The position numbers and the translations under genes are program-made. The notes under the pieces were generated by a model. It saw only the letters and a program-made list of their open reading frames with translations, had not been told where the DNA came from and searched no databases. A DNA stretch of 64,000 nucleotides, from positions 2,418,001 to 2,482,000 of the forward strand of contig NZ_CP078013.2 of NCBI RefSeq assembly GCF_024112395.2, written 5' to 3'. Source of the DNA: Pseudomonas pergaminensis (GTDB lineage Bacteria; Pseudomonadota; Gammaproteobacteria; Pseudomonadales; Pseudomonadaceae). Position 1 is the first letter of the stretch; every line of letters starts with the position of its first letter. This document shows positions 49,639-60,900 of the stretch, piece by piece.

Positions 49639-50670
49639 TTAACGCTCGATCGACCGACTCCACCGCGCATTCCACTCCGGCCGCGCCTGGTTGACCTGGT
49701 CCCAGTCAATCGAAATCGCCGTCTGCAAGTAACCCTGCATCGCTTCCACCCGCGCACGGGTCTTGTCGGTGGTCGGCGTGGTCGGGTTAGACGGGATCTG
49801 ATCGCCTTCTTCCAGCGCAGGGGCCTGGGCTTCGGCGGTCAGCAAAAACGCGGCGAGCTTCTGCGCCAGTTCCGGCTGGTCGTTGCGCGCGATCACACAC
49901 TCAGCCACGTTCAGCACCACCGCACCCTCCTTGGGTTGCGCATATTCCATGGGCACGCCAAGCAGTTTCTGGGTGGCGACCTGGGTCGGGGTGAGCGGGA
50001 AAATCGCGGCTTCGTCGGTCTGCACCATTTCGGATATTTTCGCCGAGCTGGCGATGTATTCCAGCACGTTGGGGCCGACGGTTTTCGGCCAGGCCTTGAA
50101 GCCGGGCTCGACGTTGGTTTCATCGCCACCCTGGATACGGTTGAACATCAGGAAACCGTGCAGGCCGAAGGTGGATGAAGCCAGGGACTGGAACACCACT
50201 TTCTCCTTGAAGCGCGGGTCGGCCAGGTCCATCCACGAGGTGGGCGCCGCCCAGCCTTTTTCCTTGAACATCTTGGCGTTGTAGCCCAGGCCGGTGACGC
50301 CGAGGGTCACGGCCACGGCTTCGTCCTTGATTCTGGCCTTGGCCGGGATCTGCTCCAGGGTCGGGCTCGGCGTCAGCTTGTCGCACAGGCCCATGGAGAT
50401 GGCGCGGTACATGATGCCGTCGTCGAGGAACATCACGTGCATCTGTGGGTTGTCTTTGTTGGCCTGGACCTTGGCAAGGATGTCCGACGACGTGCCGGGC
50501 ACAATCACGACCTTGACGTTGTTGGCCTTCTCGAACGCGGGCAGCACCTTGTCGGCGTACACCCGTTCCATGGTGCCGCCGTTCATGCCCAGGTACAGCG
50601 TGGGCGCGGCATGCGCGGTGGAGGCGAGCAGGGCGAGGGACAAGCAGGACAGCGCAATACGTGGGTTCAT
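49639..50670 (-). CDS. Polyamine-type ABC transporter substrate-binding protein
   Basis: 343 residues with a signal peptide (ALSCLSLALLASTAHAAP) and the PotD/PotF-like fold: TLYLGMNGGTMERVYADKVLPAFEKANNVKVVIVPGTSSDILAKVQ, PQMHVMFLDDGIMYRAISMGLCD, VTGLGYNAKMFKEKG. It is last in a seven-gene operon with two permeases, an ATPase and a three-subunit dehydrogenase. Likely ligands are polyamines, amino acids or opine-like amines. A strict polyamine site cannot be confirmed from sequence. Confidence 0.9.
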   Translation of the reverse strand: MNPRIALSCLSLALLASTAHAAPTLYLGMNGGTMERVYADKVLPAFEKANNVKVVIVPGTSSDILAKVQANKDNPQMHVMFLDDGIMYRAISMGLCDKLTPSPTLEQIPAKARIKDEAVAVTLGVTGLGYNAKMFKEKGWAAPTSWMDLADPRFKEKVVFQSLASSTFGLHGFLMFNRIQGGDETNVEPGFKAWPKTVGPNVLEYIASSAKISEMVQTDEAAIFPLTPTQVATQKLLGVPMEYAQPKEGAVVLNVAECVIARNDQPELAQKLAAFLLTAEAQAPALEEGDQIPSNPTTPTTDKTRARVEAMQGYLQTAISIDWDQVNQARPEWNARWSRSIER

Positions 50671-50684
50671 GGATGTTTTTCCTC

Positions 50685-51782
50685 TCAGGCTTGGAAACGA
50701 CGGATGGAAAACGCTTCGATGGGTTGGCGGCTGGCTCCGTCGCAGACGATCTCTGCCAGGGCTTCACCGACCGCGGGACCGAGCTGGAACCCGGCACCGG
50801 CAAAGCCGAAACCGTGGAGCAGGCCAGGTTGGGTGCTGCTGGGGCCGATCACCGGTTCGTGATCGGGTAGATAACCTTCGGTGCCGCTCCAGGTACGAAT
50901 CGCCTGGGCACCCTTGAGGAACGGGTACAGCTCGCCGGCATTGCGCAGGATCTCCAGCACGGCGGCTTGCCCCGGTCGCGCGGTCAGCGGGCCAAGGGCA
51001 AAGCCGCGACCGCCGCCGAGGATGCAATTGCCCCGGGCGACCTGGCGTGCATAAATCCCGCCGCCTTCAACGCCGGTACTCACATTCATCACCACCGGCA
51101 GCGGCTCGGTGACCAGCATCGCCGGGTGCGCCGAGGTGATTGGCACTGCTTCGCCAAACTGCGCAGCGACAGTGCCGGCCCAGGCGCCGGCACAGTTGAG
51201 CAACCACGGCGCTTGCAGGTGCAGGCCGTTGGCGCAATGCACCTGGAACTGCTGGCCGTCATGTTCTATGCCAATCACCTCGGCTTGCTCGTACACCGAT
51301 GCGCCAAGGCGTTGCGCGGCACGTGCGAAGGCGGGCGATACCAGGCGCGGGTTGGCGTGGCCGTCTTGCGGACACAACGAGGCGCCCACCGCAATGTCGC
51401 CCACCCAGGGGAAGCGTGCGCGCAGCTCGGTGTAGTCGAGCAACTGCAAGCCCAGGCCAAAGCCACGGGTCTGCTCGGCATACGCCTGCAACGCGGCGAA
51501 ATCAGCATGGCTGCGCGCCAGCTTCAAATGCCCGGAGCGCACGTATTCGCCGTCGATGCCGATCAGGCCCGGCAAGTCGGCCCACAGTTGATGGGCGCGT
51601 TGCGACAGCGGCAACTGATGCAAAGGCCGGCCCTGGCGGCGCACACCGCCATAATTCACGCCACTGGAATGCGAGCCACAGAAATCCCGCTCCACCAGGG
51701 CCACGCGCTGGCCTTTCCGCGCGAGCATCAAGGCTGCCGACGCGCCGACAATCCCACCGCCCAGTACGATGACGTCGATCAT
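50685..51782 (-). CDS. FAD-dependent amino-acid/amine dehydrogenase, beta subunit (DadA/HcnC-like)
   Basis: 365 residues with the N-terminal dinucleotide motif VLGGGIVGASAALMLARKGQRVALVERD, a DAO-type fold (SSGVNYGGVR, GHLKLARSH), and C-terminal IRTWSGTEGYLPDHEPVIGPSSTQPGLLHGFGFAGAGFQLGPAVGEALAEIV. It resembles the substrate-oxidising subunit of hydrogen-cyanide synthase, opine oxidase and D-hydroxyproline dehydrogenase complexes. It overlaps the alpha-subunit gene by 4 bases. HCN formation is unlikely as there is no hcn context. Confidence 0.9.
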   Translation of the reverse strand: MIDVIVLGGGIVGASAALMLARKGQRVALVERDFCGSHSSGVNYGGVRRQGRPLHQLPLSQRAHQLWADLPGLIGIDGEYVRSGHLKLARSHADFAALQAYAEQTRGFGLGLQLLDYTELRARFPWVGDIAVGASLCPQDGHANPRLVSPAFARAAQRLGASVYEQAEVIGIEHDGQQFQVHCANGLHLQAPWLLNCAGAWAGTVAAQFGEAVPITSAHPAMLVTEPLPVVMNVSTGVEGGGIYARQVARGNCILGGGRGFALGPLTARPGQAAVLEILRNAGELYPFLKGAQAIRTWSGTEGYLPDHEPVIGPSSTQPGLLHGFGFAGAGFQLGPAVGEALAEIVCDGASRQPIEAFSIRRFQA

Positions 51783-53122
51783 GGCTGCGCCTCCACGCCA
51801 AATGGCAGTGGCTTGATCGGCGCCTGGCCACGCAAGCGGCCGACGTTTTCAATGCGCCGGCCACTGCGCTCAGCGACAATTTCCGCCGCCGCCAGCCCGC
51901 ACATGCGCCCCTGGCAGCGGCCCATGCCGACGCGGCAGTGGGCCTTGACCCGATTGATCTCCCAGTGGCCTTCATCCACCACTGCGCGTATTTCGCCGGC
52001 GCTGACTTCTTCGCAGCGGCACACCATCAGCGTATCCGGTGCCTGTGCAGCCCACTGCTCAGGGAAGGGGAACGCGGTTTCCAGGCCCTGGCGAAAGCGC
52101 TGGATGCCGGCCAGTTGCTGCTCCAACACGGCAGGGCGGCGGTGATCAATGGCAATGCCCGAGTCTTCCAAAACCGCCAGCGCGGCGCGCTCGCCGGCCA
52201 TCTGCGCGGCGTCCGCGCCCATGATCCCGGCGCCGTCACCGGCCAGGTACACACCGCTGACACTGCTGCGCCCGGCGTTGTCGCGTTGCGGAAGCCAGGC
52301 GCGGTTCAATGCGTTCCAGGCGAATGCGCAACCGAGCAGGTCCGCCAGTTGCGTCTCGCTGCGCAGGGCATGGGCAAAGCCCACGGCGTCGCATTCCAGG
52401 CTGTGTTCGCCCCAGCGAATACCGCTGACCCGCTGTTCGCCTTCGATCTGCGTGAGCGTGGCGCCTTGATGCACGGCAACCCCATGGGCCGTCAGCCAGG
52501 CGCGGTAATACAAGCCCTTGGCCAAGGTCGCCGGTTGCCCGAGCAGTGCCGGCAGCGCGCGACACTGCGCGCTGAACGGTGCGCTGTCGAGCACCGCGAC
52601 GACCTTGGCCCCGGCTTTGGCGTACTGATAGGCGACCAGGTACAACAACGGCCCAGTGCCACAGAACGCCACGCGCTCCCCGATGGCGCAGCCCTGGTAT
52701 TTCAGAGCGATCTGCGCCGCGCCGAGGCTGTAGACACCGGGCAAGGTCCAGCCCGGCACCGGCAGGATACGGTCGGTGGCGCCCGTGGCAACGATGATCT
52801 GCGCGTACTCGAGGCTCTCGGCGCGCCCGTTGTTGAGCAGGTCCAGGCGGCCGTCCTCGGCATTCCACACCAGGGTTTGCGGCCGGTAGTCGATCAGCGC
52901 AGCCAGCTCATCCATCGTGCGGTGCACAGCGTCGGCCTTGCTTGCTTCAAATCCGTAGAGTTGCCTGGCCGTGCGTTGGAAACCTTGTGGTTGGCGCCGA
53001 TAAATCTGCCCGCCGCCGCGCAGGCTCTCGTCCACCAGGCACGGTGTGATGCCGTGGTCGAGCAAGGTGCGCGCCGCGCTGATGCCGGCCGGGCCGGCGC
53101 CCACAATCACCACCGGCTTCAT
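51779..53122 (-). CDS. FAD/NAD(P)-dependent oxidoreductase, alpha subunit (HcnB/OoxA-like)
   Basis: 447 residues from ATG 53122, overlapping the gamma-subunit stop (ATGA). It has two Rossmann segments (VVIVGAGPAGISAARTLLDHGI near the start, GERVAFCGTGPLLYLVAYQYAKAGAKVVAVLD) and VYLAGDGAGIMGADAAQMAGERAAL. A C-terminal BFD-like [2Fe-2S] domain has CRCEEVSAGEI and CRVGMGRCQGRMC. It passes electrons within the three-subunit complex. Architecture matches HcnB and opine oxidase subunit A. Confidence 0.9.
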   Translation of the reverse strand: MKPVVIVGAGPAGISAARTLLDHGITPCLVDESLRGGGQIYRRQPQGFQRTARQLYGFEASKADAVHRTMDELAALIDYRPQTLVWNAEDGRLDLLNNGRAESLEYAQIIVATGATDRILPVPGWTLPGVYSLGAAQIALKYQGCAIGERVAFCGTGPLLYLVAYQYAKAGAKVVAVLDSAPFSAQCRALPALLGQPATLAKGLYYRAWLTAHGVAVHQGATLTQIEGEQRVSGIRWGEHSLECDAVGFAHALRSETQLADLLGCAFAWNALNRAWLPQRDNAGRSSVSGVYLAGDGAGIMGADAAQMAGERAALAVLEDSGIAIDHRRPAVLEQQLAGIQRFRQGLETAFPFPEQWAAQAPDTLMVCRCEEVSAGEIRAVVDEGHWEINRVKAHCRVGMGRCQGRMCGLAAAEIVAERSGRRIENVGRLRGQAPIKPLPFGVEAQP

Positions 53123-53412
53123 GGCTGGCGCCCCGGATCGCGGCTGATCGCCTGGCCTTCTTCCAGCAGCGTCGAGCAGGCACGCACGCGGCGTCCGTCT
53201 GCAAGGCGCACCCAGCAATCCTGGCACGCGCCCATCAGGCAGAAACCGGCGCGGCGCTCGGCGCTGAAATCACTGCCGCGCAGGTGTTCGGCGCAGGTCA
53301 GCACGGCGGTCAGCACTGTGTCACCCAGCAAGCCGCTGGCAGGCTGGCCGTCCAGGGTAAAGGCCAGGGCAGGGCGTTCGGTCTCGGCCAAGCGTTTGAA
53401 CAAGGCCATCAA
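53119..53412 (-). CDS. (2Fe-2S)-binding gamma subunit (HcnA-like)
   Basis: 97 residues with the ferredoxin-like segment FTLDGQPASGLLGDTVLTAVLTCAEHLRGSDFSAERRAGFCLMGACQDCWVRLADGRRVRACSTLLEEGQAI. The Cys pattern C-x4-C-x2-C plus a distal C is visible in GFCLMGACQDC and RACS. It is the small electron-transfer subunit of the HcnABC-like complex. It overlaps the permease gene and the alpha gene by 4 bases each, showing tight translational coupling. Confidence 0.88.
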   Translation of the reverse strand: MMALFKRLAETERPALAFTLDGQPASGLLGDTVLTAVLTCAEHLRGSDFSAERRAGFCLMGACQDCWVRLADGRRVRACSTLLEEGQAISRDPGRQP

Positions 53413-54203
53413 TGTTTCCCCACCAGCACGCGGTCGAGGCCGTAGACCCGGTCGAGCAAAATCATGGTCGCCGCCGTCAGTGCAATCACCAGCGCCGACA
53501 CCGCCGCCATCATCGGGTCGATGGACTCGGTGGCGTACACGTACATGCGCACCGGCAGGGTTTGCGTGGCCGGCGAACTGACAAAGATCGACAGCGTCAC
53601 CTCATCGAAACTGTTGATGAAGGCGAGCAACCAACCGCCGGCGACACCGGGCAGGATCATCGGTAGGGTGATCTGGCGAAACAGCGTGAAGCGGCTCGCA
53701 CCCAGCGACTCGGCGGCTTGCTCGGCGCTGCGATCAATACCGATGGCCGCCGCCAATACCAGGCGCAGCACATACGGCGTGATGATCACCACGTGGGCCA
53801 GCATCAGCCAGGTAAAGCTGCCGTTGACGCCCATCAGCGCGAACAAGCGCAGCATGGCCACGCCCAGTACCAGGTGCGGGATGATGATGGGTGACAGGAA
53901 CAAGGCGCTGAAAAAATTGCGCCCCGGGAACGTGTACCGGCTGATCGCCAAGGCCGCCGGCACGGCGATCAAGGTGGCCAGGGTCGCGGCGGTGAAGGCC
54001 AGGACCAGGCTGTTATAGAACGCCTGGATAAAATCCGCACGCTCGAACACCGCGCGAAACCAGCGCAGCGAGAAGCCCGAGGTGGGCAGGCTCAAGGTAT
54101 TTTCGGGCGTGAACGCCACCAGGCACACCACCACCAGCGGCGCCATCATGAACAGCACCACCAACGCGTGGAAGCCGAGGGCCAAAGGACCGTTTCTGGA
54201 CAT
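53409..54203 (-). CDS. ABC transporter permease (PotC-like)
   Basis: 264 residues with six hydrophobic helices and the EAA-type loop AAESLGASRFTLFRQITLPMILPGVAGGWLLAFINSFDEVTLSIFVSS, characteristic of PotC/PotI. It forms the translocation channel with the second permease encoded 4 bases upstream. The four-gene ABC set is complete: binding protein, two permeases and ATPase. Confidence 0.93.
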   Translation of the reverse strand: MSRNGPLALGFHALVVLFMMAPLVVVCLVAFTPENTLSLPTSGFSLRWFRAVFERADFIQAFYNSLVLAFTAATLATLIAVPAALAISRYTFPGRNFFSALFLSPIIIPHLVLGVAMLRLFALMGVNGSFTWLMLAHVVIITPYVLRLVLAAAIGIDRSAEQAAESLGASRFTLFRQITLPMILPGVAGGWLLAFINSFDEVTLSIFVSSPATQTLPVRMYVYATESIDPMMAAVSALVIALTAATMILLDRVYGLDRVLVGKH

Positions 54204-54207
54204 GCGC

Positions 54208-55049
54208 TTAAACCCCCAGGGACTTTTTGTAGCGGCCTTCGACCATGCGGTTCCAGCTCAGCATGATCAGCAGATTGACCAACAGCAGCACCACCGCGAT
54301 GGTCGCGCCCATGGGCCAGTTGAGTTCCGAGAGGTACTGGTCGTACACCACCGTGGCGACCATTTTCAGGCGACGCCCGCCGAGCAGGCCGGGGATTGCA
54401 AAGGAACTGGCGGCCAGGCCGAACACGATCAGGGTGCCGGACAGCACGCCGGGCATGACCTGCGGCAACACGATCTTGCGCATCACCGTGGCCTGGCTGG
54501 CGCCCAGGGACAACGCCGCCTGTTCAGCCGACGGGTCGAGCTTCTGCAGGGAGGTCCACACCGGGATGATCATGAACGGCAGCATCACGTGCACCAGGGC
54601 GATGATCACCGCGAACGGCGTGTACAGCAGCTTCACCGGGCGCCCGCCAAGGAACTGGATGACCTGGTTCACCAACCCGTCCGCGCCAAGCAACAGGCTC
54701 CAACCAAAGGCGCGCACCACCACCGAAATCAGCAGTGGCGTAAGGATCAGGATCAGGAAGATCGAACGCCACGGCGTGCCCATGCGGCTGAGAATATAGG
54801 CCTCGGGCACGCCGATCACCACGCATAACAGCGTGACCAGCGCGCTGATCCAAAAGGTGCGCCAGAAGATTTCGTAGAAGTACGAATCACTGAACAGCGA
54901 CAGGTAATGCGCGAAGGTCCACTCATCGGCCTTCACGCCCACCTGGTAGTCGAACACGTTGAACGACAGCACCAGCGTCAGGCCCAGCGGCAGGATCAGC
55001 AGCCCGGCAAACAACACCAGCGCCGGCAGCGAGAGCAGGTAGCCGCGGC

Positions 55050-55053
<4 letters not shown>
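54208..55053 (-). CDS. ABC transporter permease (PotB-like)
   Basis: 281 residues with six helices (LLSLPALVLFAGLLILPLGLTLVLSFNVF at the N-terminus) and the EAA-type loop AALSLGASQATVMRKIVLPQVMPGVLSGTLIVFGLAASSFAIPGLLGG. It pairs with the PotC-like permease. Its ATG overlaps the ATPase stop by 4 bases, so the operon order is ATPase, PotB, PotC. Confidence 0.93.
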
Positions 55054-56078
<1,025 letters not shown>

Positions 56079-56321
56079 GTCTGCGTTCCACCTTTTTTTG
56101 AGTCGCGTCGAAACGCGCTTTTTTGTTTTGGGCAGATGCGAAAAGGGTGTTGCGGGTGCGTTGGCGCTCGATCTCAAGTCGGCTGCCGGTTGTTGTTCAT
56201 TTCGCCCCTGTGGACGCAGATTAGGACGAAGACTAGGATGGGCGGAAGATGGAATTTCACTGAACGGACTATTATTTTCAAATTTATTCACTCACCGGAA
56301 TTTACAAAGGGATTGGTTGTT

Positions 56322-57152
56322 ATGGATTCCACTGATCGAAATGAAAGCAGTAGGGAAGTCGGGGCGGGCGCGGTCTCTCGTCTGTTCGCGCTGCTGCGAA
56401 CCCTGGGTGAAGTGCCGGAGGGTGGCGAACGCGTTACGCAGCTTGCGCAACAGGTGGGCCTGTCCCAACCCACCACGCACCGGCTGCTGCGCAGCCTGAT
56501 TGACGAAGGCATGGTCGAGCAGGACGCACGCAGCAAGCGCTATCGCCTCAGCCTGGAGTTTTTCGCCCTGGCGGCGAATGCGGGCAAGACCGGCAACCTG
56601 CGCGACCTGGTGCGGCCGAGCATGCTGCGCCTGAGTGCTTCATTGGGGGATTCGCTGTTCCTGCTGGCGCGCAGTGGCTTCGACGCGATCTGCCTGGACC
56701 GCAGTGAAGGCCCGTACCCGATCCGCACCTTCACCGGCGATATCGGCGGGCGCGTGGCGTTGGGCGTGGGGCAGGGCAGCCTGGCGATCCTGGCGTTCTT
56801 GCCAGAGGAAGAGCGTGAAACGGTGATCCGCTACAACCTGCCACGGCTCAAGGACTTCCACCTGTATGACGAAGTGCTGTTGCGCTCGGAAGTGCACAAC
56901 GTGCGCAACCTTGGGTATGCGGCCCGCAATACTGGGGTGCTGGAAGGCATGGCCGGGTTGGCGGTGCCGATCCTCAACCGCGACGGGCACGCGGTGGCGG
57001 CGTTGAGTGTGGCGACCATCAGCGACCGCCTGGGGCCGAGCCGGTTGCCCATGGTGGTGGAGTTGCTCAAGCGCGAGGCAGCGGCGATCGGGCCACGCAT
57101 CAATCCGTTTGATCCGACGTTGAGGCGGCCCTCACACACCTTTGGCGGGTGA
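56322..57152 (+). CDS. IclR-family transcriptional regulator
   Basis: 276 residues from ATG 56322 (AAAGGGA upstream). The reading frame is open far upstream, but that part is antisense to the ATPase gene. An N-terminal winged HTH (AVSRLFALLRTLGEVPEGGERVTQLAQQVGLSQPTTHRLLRSLIDEGMVEQD) precedes a GAF-like IclR effector domain (LFLLARSGFDAICLDRSEGPYPIRTFTGDIGGRVALGVG, GMAGLAVPILNRDGHAVAALSVATISDRL). It is divergent from the ABC/dehydrogenase operon with a 243-base intergenic region, so that operon is its likely target. Confidence 0.93.
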   Translation: MDSTDRNESSREVGAGAVSRLFALLRTLGEVPEGGERVTQLAQQVGLSQPTTHRLLRSLIDEGMVEQDARSKRYRLSLEFFALAANAGKTGNLRDLVRPSMLRLSASLGDSLFLLARSGFDAICLDRSEGPYPIRTFTGDIGGRVALGVGQGSLAILAFLPEEERETVIRYNLPRLKDFHLYDEVLLRSEVHNVRNLGYAARNTGVLEGMAGLAVPILNRDGHAVAALSVATISDRLGPSRLPMVVELLKREAAAIGPRINPFDPTLRRPSHTFGG

Positions 57153-57182
57153 CGATTTCAGCCACGATAAAGATCAAAAAAG

Positions 57183-57269
57183 GTGGGAGCGGGCTTGCTC
57201 GCGAATGCGGTGGGTCAGCCAAGGATATGTCAACGGATACTCCGTATTCGCGAGCAAGCCCGCTCCCAC
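57183..57269. repeat. REPIN, second family (GTGGGAGCGGGCTTGCTCGCGAA type)
   Basis: GTGGGAGCGGGCTTGCTCGC is mirrored by GCGAGCAAGCCCGCTCCCAC, with inner ATGCGG/CCGTAT arms. It lies between the convergent IclR and response-regulator genes and could insulate the two transcripts. Confidence 0.9.
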
Positions 57270-57286
57270 ACAAGCCCCACACACAT

Positions 57287-57952
57287 TTAGATGGCAGCTA
57301 GGGCGACAGAGGTGGCCGCTGTGCGGGTTTCCACGCCGAGCTTCACATACACATGCTCCAGGTGCTTGTTCACCGTCCTCGGGCTCAACCCCAGAATATC
57401 GCCGATATCCCGATTGGTCTTCCCGCAGGCCACCCAGCGCAGCACTTCTACCTCGCGCTCGGTCAGTTGGAACCGGGCCGACAGCAGGCGTTGGGCCGGT
57501 GCATCTTCGAGCGTCAGCACACTCGGCTGCTGCGCCTCCCGCGCCGAGAGCAAAATGCGCGAGGTGCGCAAATGCGCCGCCACCCGCGCCAGTACCTCGT
57601 CGGTCTGGATCGGCTTGGTCACGTAGTCACTGCCCCCCACTTCAAAGCCCTGCACCACGTGCTTGGTGTCGGTCAGCCCGGTCATGAACACCACCGGGAT
57701 ATCCGCACTGGCGGGTTGCGCCTTGAGCCGACGGCAGGTTTCGAAGCCGTCCAGGCCGGGCATCATCGCGTCCAACAGGATCAGGTCCGGGCGCCGGCGT
57801 TGCACGCGGTTCAACGCACTGAGCCCGTCAAGGGCCACCAACACCATGTAGCCGGCGTCGTCGAGGGCATCGGAGAGCATCGCCAGGTTGTCCGGGGTGT
57901 CGTCCACGATCAGCACGACGCCGGGTTCAGTGCTGCGGGTGAGAGCATTCAT
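57287..57952 (-). CDS. Response regulator, REC-LuxR type
   Basis: About 221 residues from ATG 57952 (MNALTRSTEPGVVLIVDDTPDN); the frame is open far upstream but overlaps the kinase. A receiver domain has the phospho-acceptor Asp in LILLDAMMPGLDG and the VTKPIQ lysine. A LuxR/GerE HTH (FQLTEREVEVLRWVACGKTNRDIGDILGLSPRTVNKHLEHVYVKLGVETR) follows. Its start overlaps the 3' end of the hybrid kinase by 26 bases, so the pair is co-transcribed and is a two-component system likely controlling the divergent urea-transport genes. Confidence 0.93.
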   Translation of the reverse strand: MNALTRSTEPGVVLIVDDTPDNLAMLSDALDDAGYMVLVALDGLSALNRVQRRRPDLILLDAMMPGLDGFETCRRLKAQPASADIPVVFMTGLTDTKHVVQGFEVGGSDYVTKPIQTDEVLARVAAHLRTSRILLSAREAQQPSVLTLEDAPAQRLLSARFQLTEREVEVLRWVACGKTNRDIGDILGLSPRTVNKHLEHVYVKLGVETRTAATSVALAAI

Positions 57953-60900
57953 CTTCGGCCTCCTTGAGGGTTCGGTTGAGTTCATCCAGGCGGAAACCCT
58001 TGAGCAAACCACGCACCTTGCTGATGAAAGGCTCGGTATCGGGGTGGTGCGCAAGGATCGTGTCGAGTTTTTCGTGCAGGCCGCGCACGTAGCCGATAGC
58101 GCTGAGTTCGGCGAGGGTCGCCAGGTCTTCCGGGCTGGGCAACACGCTGGGTGGCGGTGGCGGCACCCGGCTCTTGGTGCGCCGCAGCCAGTGCAGGTCC
58201 AGGTGCTGTTGCAAACGCCCAAGCAGTTCCGGCGTGCGCACGGGCTTGGCCAGGTAGTCGTTGCACGCGGCGGCAATGCTGCGTTCGCGGTCGTCGGTAA
58301 AGGCATTGGCCGAAATCACGATAATCGGCGCCGTGGACAGCGCATTACGCCGGATCAGGCGGCTGGTTTCGTAGCCATCCAGGGTCGGCATCGACAGGTC
58401 CATCAGGATCAGGTCCGGCGCCAGCAATGCCACCTGGCGGATCGCGTCCTGGCCATTGCTGGCCTGGATCACTTCGAACCCCAGGGGCGTGAGCATGCCG
58501 CTGAGCACCTTGCGATGGTCCACATGGTCATCCACCACCAGGATGCGTCGCCGCGCTCCCTGATAGCCGATGATGTCGTGTTCCACATGCACCACCGCCT
58601 GCGGCGCGCGCACCTGGGACAAGAACAGCCGCACCTGGAAGCAGGTGCCCTTGTCCAGCTCGCTGGTCACCCGCAGCTCGCCGCCCATCAATGAGGTGAG
58701 CATGCGCGTGATGGTCAGGCCCAGGCCCACGCCGTTGTCCTGGCGCATCAGGTCGCCACGTTCGAACGGCTGGAATATCCGCTCCAACTGCCCCGGATCA
58801 ATGCCGATGCCGGTGTCGATAATCTCGAAGTTGGCGGTCTCGCGCATATAACTGACCCGCAGGCGCACCTCGCCGCTGTCGGTGAAGTTCACCGCGTTGC
58901 CCAGTAGGTTGATCAGGATCTGGCGTACGCGTTTTTCATCGCCGCGCACCACCGCCGGGATCTTGCCCACGCAATCCAGGCGAAAGCGCAGGCCCTTGTC
59001 CTGGGCTTGCGGGGTGAACATCTGTTCCAGGTCATGGAGCAGCTCGGGGAAGGGGATTTCAGTCAGTTCCAGGCGCAATTTGCCAGCTTCGATCTTGGCC
59101 ACATCCAGCAAGCCATCGATCAACGAGACCAAGTGCGAGCCACTGCGCAGGATGGTCGCGAGTGCATCCTGGTGCTGCTCGGGCATGGCGCTGTCGCGCT
59201 GCAGGATCTGGGTGAAGCCTAAGATGCTGTTCAGCGGCGTGCGCAGTTCATGGGACAGCCCGGTGACGTAGCGGCTCTTGGCGGCATTCGCCGCCTCGGA
59301 AGCTTCCTTGGCTTGCTGCAGGGCCTGGTCGGTGAGGCTGTGGGCGTCGATTTCCTGCATCAGCAGCAGGGTCTGGCGGTCGGATTCCTCCTGGGCCACG
59401 CCACGGCTTTCGCGGGTCAGCACCACCCACCAGGCGAGCACGGCGGCCAGTACCGAGAGGGTCAGGAACGCCTTGAAGAATGCCTGGTACAGGGTTTCCG
59501 AATGGGGCAAACCCTGGGCCGCCTGCACATAGATCAAGGCCAATGCGCCGGCAAGCATCAACACCAGCGCCAGCAACAACCCCAGGTAATGGGCCAGGCG
59601 CGTGTGCAGGCGCGGCATCATCGTATTGGGCAGCAACCAGCGCAACACACCTTCGAACTGGGTGACCAGGCGGGCGTGGGGTTTGCACCGGTCACCGCAA
59701 CGCGCATCCAGCGAACAACACAGCGAGCAGATCGGCGTGCTGTAGGCCGGGCAGAACGCCATGTCCGCGGTCTCGAACGGGTTGCTGCACAAGCCGCACA
59801 CCGCGTGGGTTGCCGGGGCAATCGGGTGGATCAATTGCACGTCACTGGTGCGGGCGATGTAGTACTTACCCTGGGTCAGCCAGGCCAGCAGCGGTGCCAT
59901 CACCAAGGCCGTGCCCAGGGCCACGAAGGGCGGCGCCGCCTGGGCCAGGGCGCCGAACAGGCCGAAATGGGCAAGGATCGACAGCAGCGACGCAATCAGC
60001 ATCGAGCCGACGCCCACCGGGTTGATGTCGTAGAGGTGCGCGCGCTTGAACTCGATGTGCTTGGGCGACAGGCCCAACGGCTTGTTGATCACCAGGTCCG
60101 CCACCAACGTGCCGATCCAGGCAATCGCGATATTGGCGTAGAGCCCGAGCACTTGGTCGATCACGTCGAACACGCCTAACTCCATCAGCATCAACGCGAT
60201 GGCCACGTTGAACACCAGCCACACCACCCGGCCGGGGTGGCTGTGAGTCACGCGGGCAAAAAAATTCGACCAGGCCAGCGAGCCGGCGTAGGCATTGGTC
60301 AGGTTGATTTTCATCTGCGAGATGATCACGAACAGCACCATGGCGCCGAGTGCCCATTCTGGCGAGCTGAACACGTAGCGGAAGGCGACCAGGTACATCT
60401 GGGTCGGCTCGGCGGCGCGTTCCATGGGGATCTCATGTTGCAGCGCGAGAAACGCCAGGAATGCGCCGGCGAACATCTTCAAGGCGCCGGGGATGATCCA
60501 GCCAGGGCCGGCGCAGAGCAGGGCGGCCCACCAGCGCTTGCGGTTGGCGACGGTTTTTTCCGGCAGGAAGCGCAAGTAGTCCACCTGTTCGCCGATCTGC
60601 GTCACCAGCGACAGCGCCACGGTGCAGGCCGCGCAGAACGCCAACAGGTTGAAGCCGCCGCCATCACCGCTGCGCCCGATAAAGCTGGTCCAGTCGCTGA
60701 AGGCGCCGGGGTTTTTCCACGCCACAAAGCCGTACGGCAGCACCAGCAACAGCAGCCACAGCGGTTGCGTCCACAGTTGCAGGCGGCTGATCAGGGTCAC
60801 GCCGTAGGCCACCAGCGGGATCACCAACAGCGAGCAAATCACATAGGCGAAGGCCAGCGGGATATGAAAATACAGCTCCAGGGCCAGGGCCATGATCGCC

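Noticed and set aside
50685..53412. Hydrogen cyanide synthase operon (hcnABC)
   Set aside because: The three subunits resemble HcnABC, but gene order is embedded in an ABC transporter operon with IclR, without the anaerobic (ANR) control region expected of hcn. An amine/opine-type dehydrogenase is more likely.
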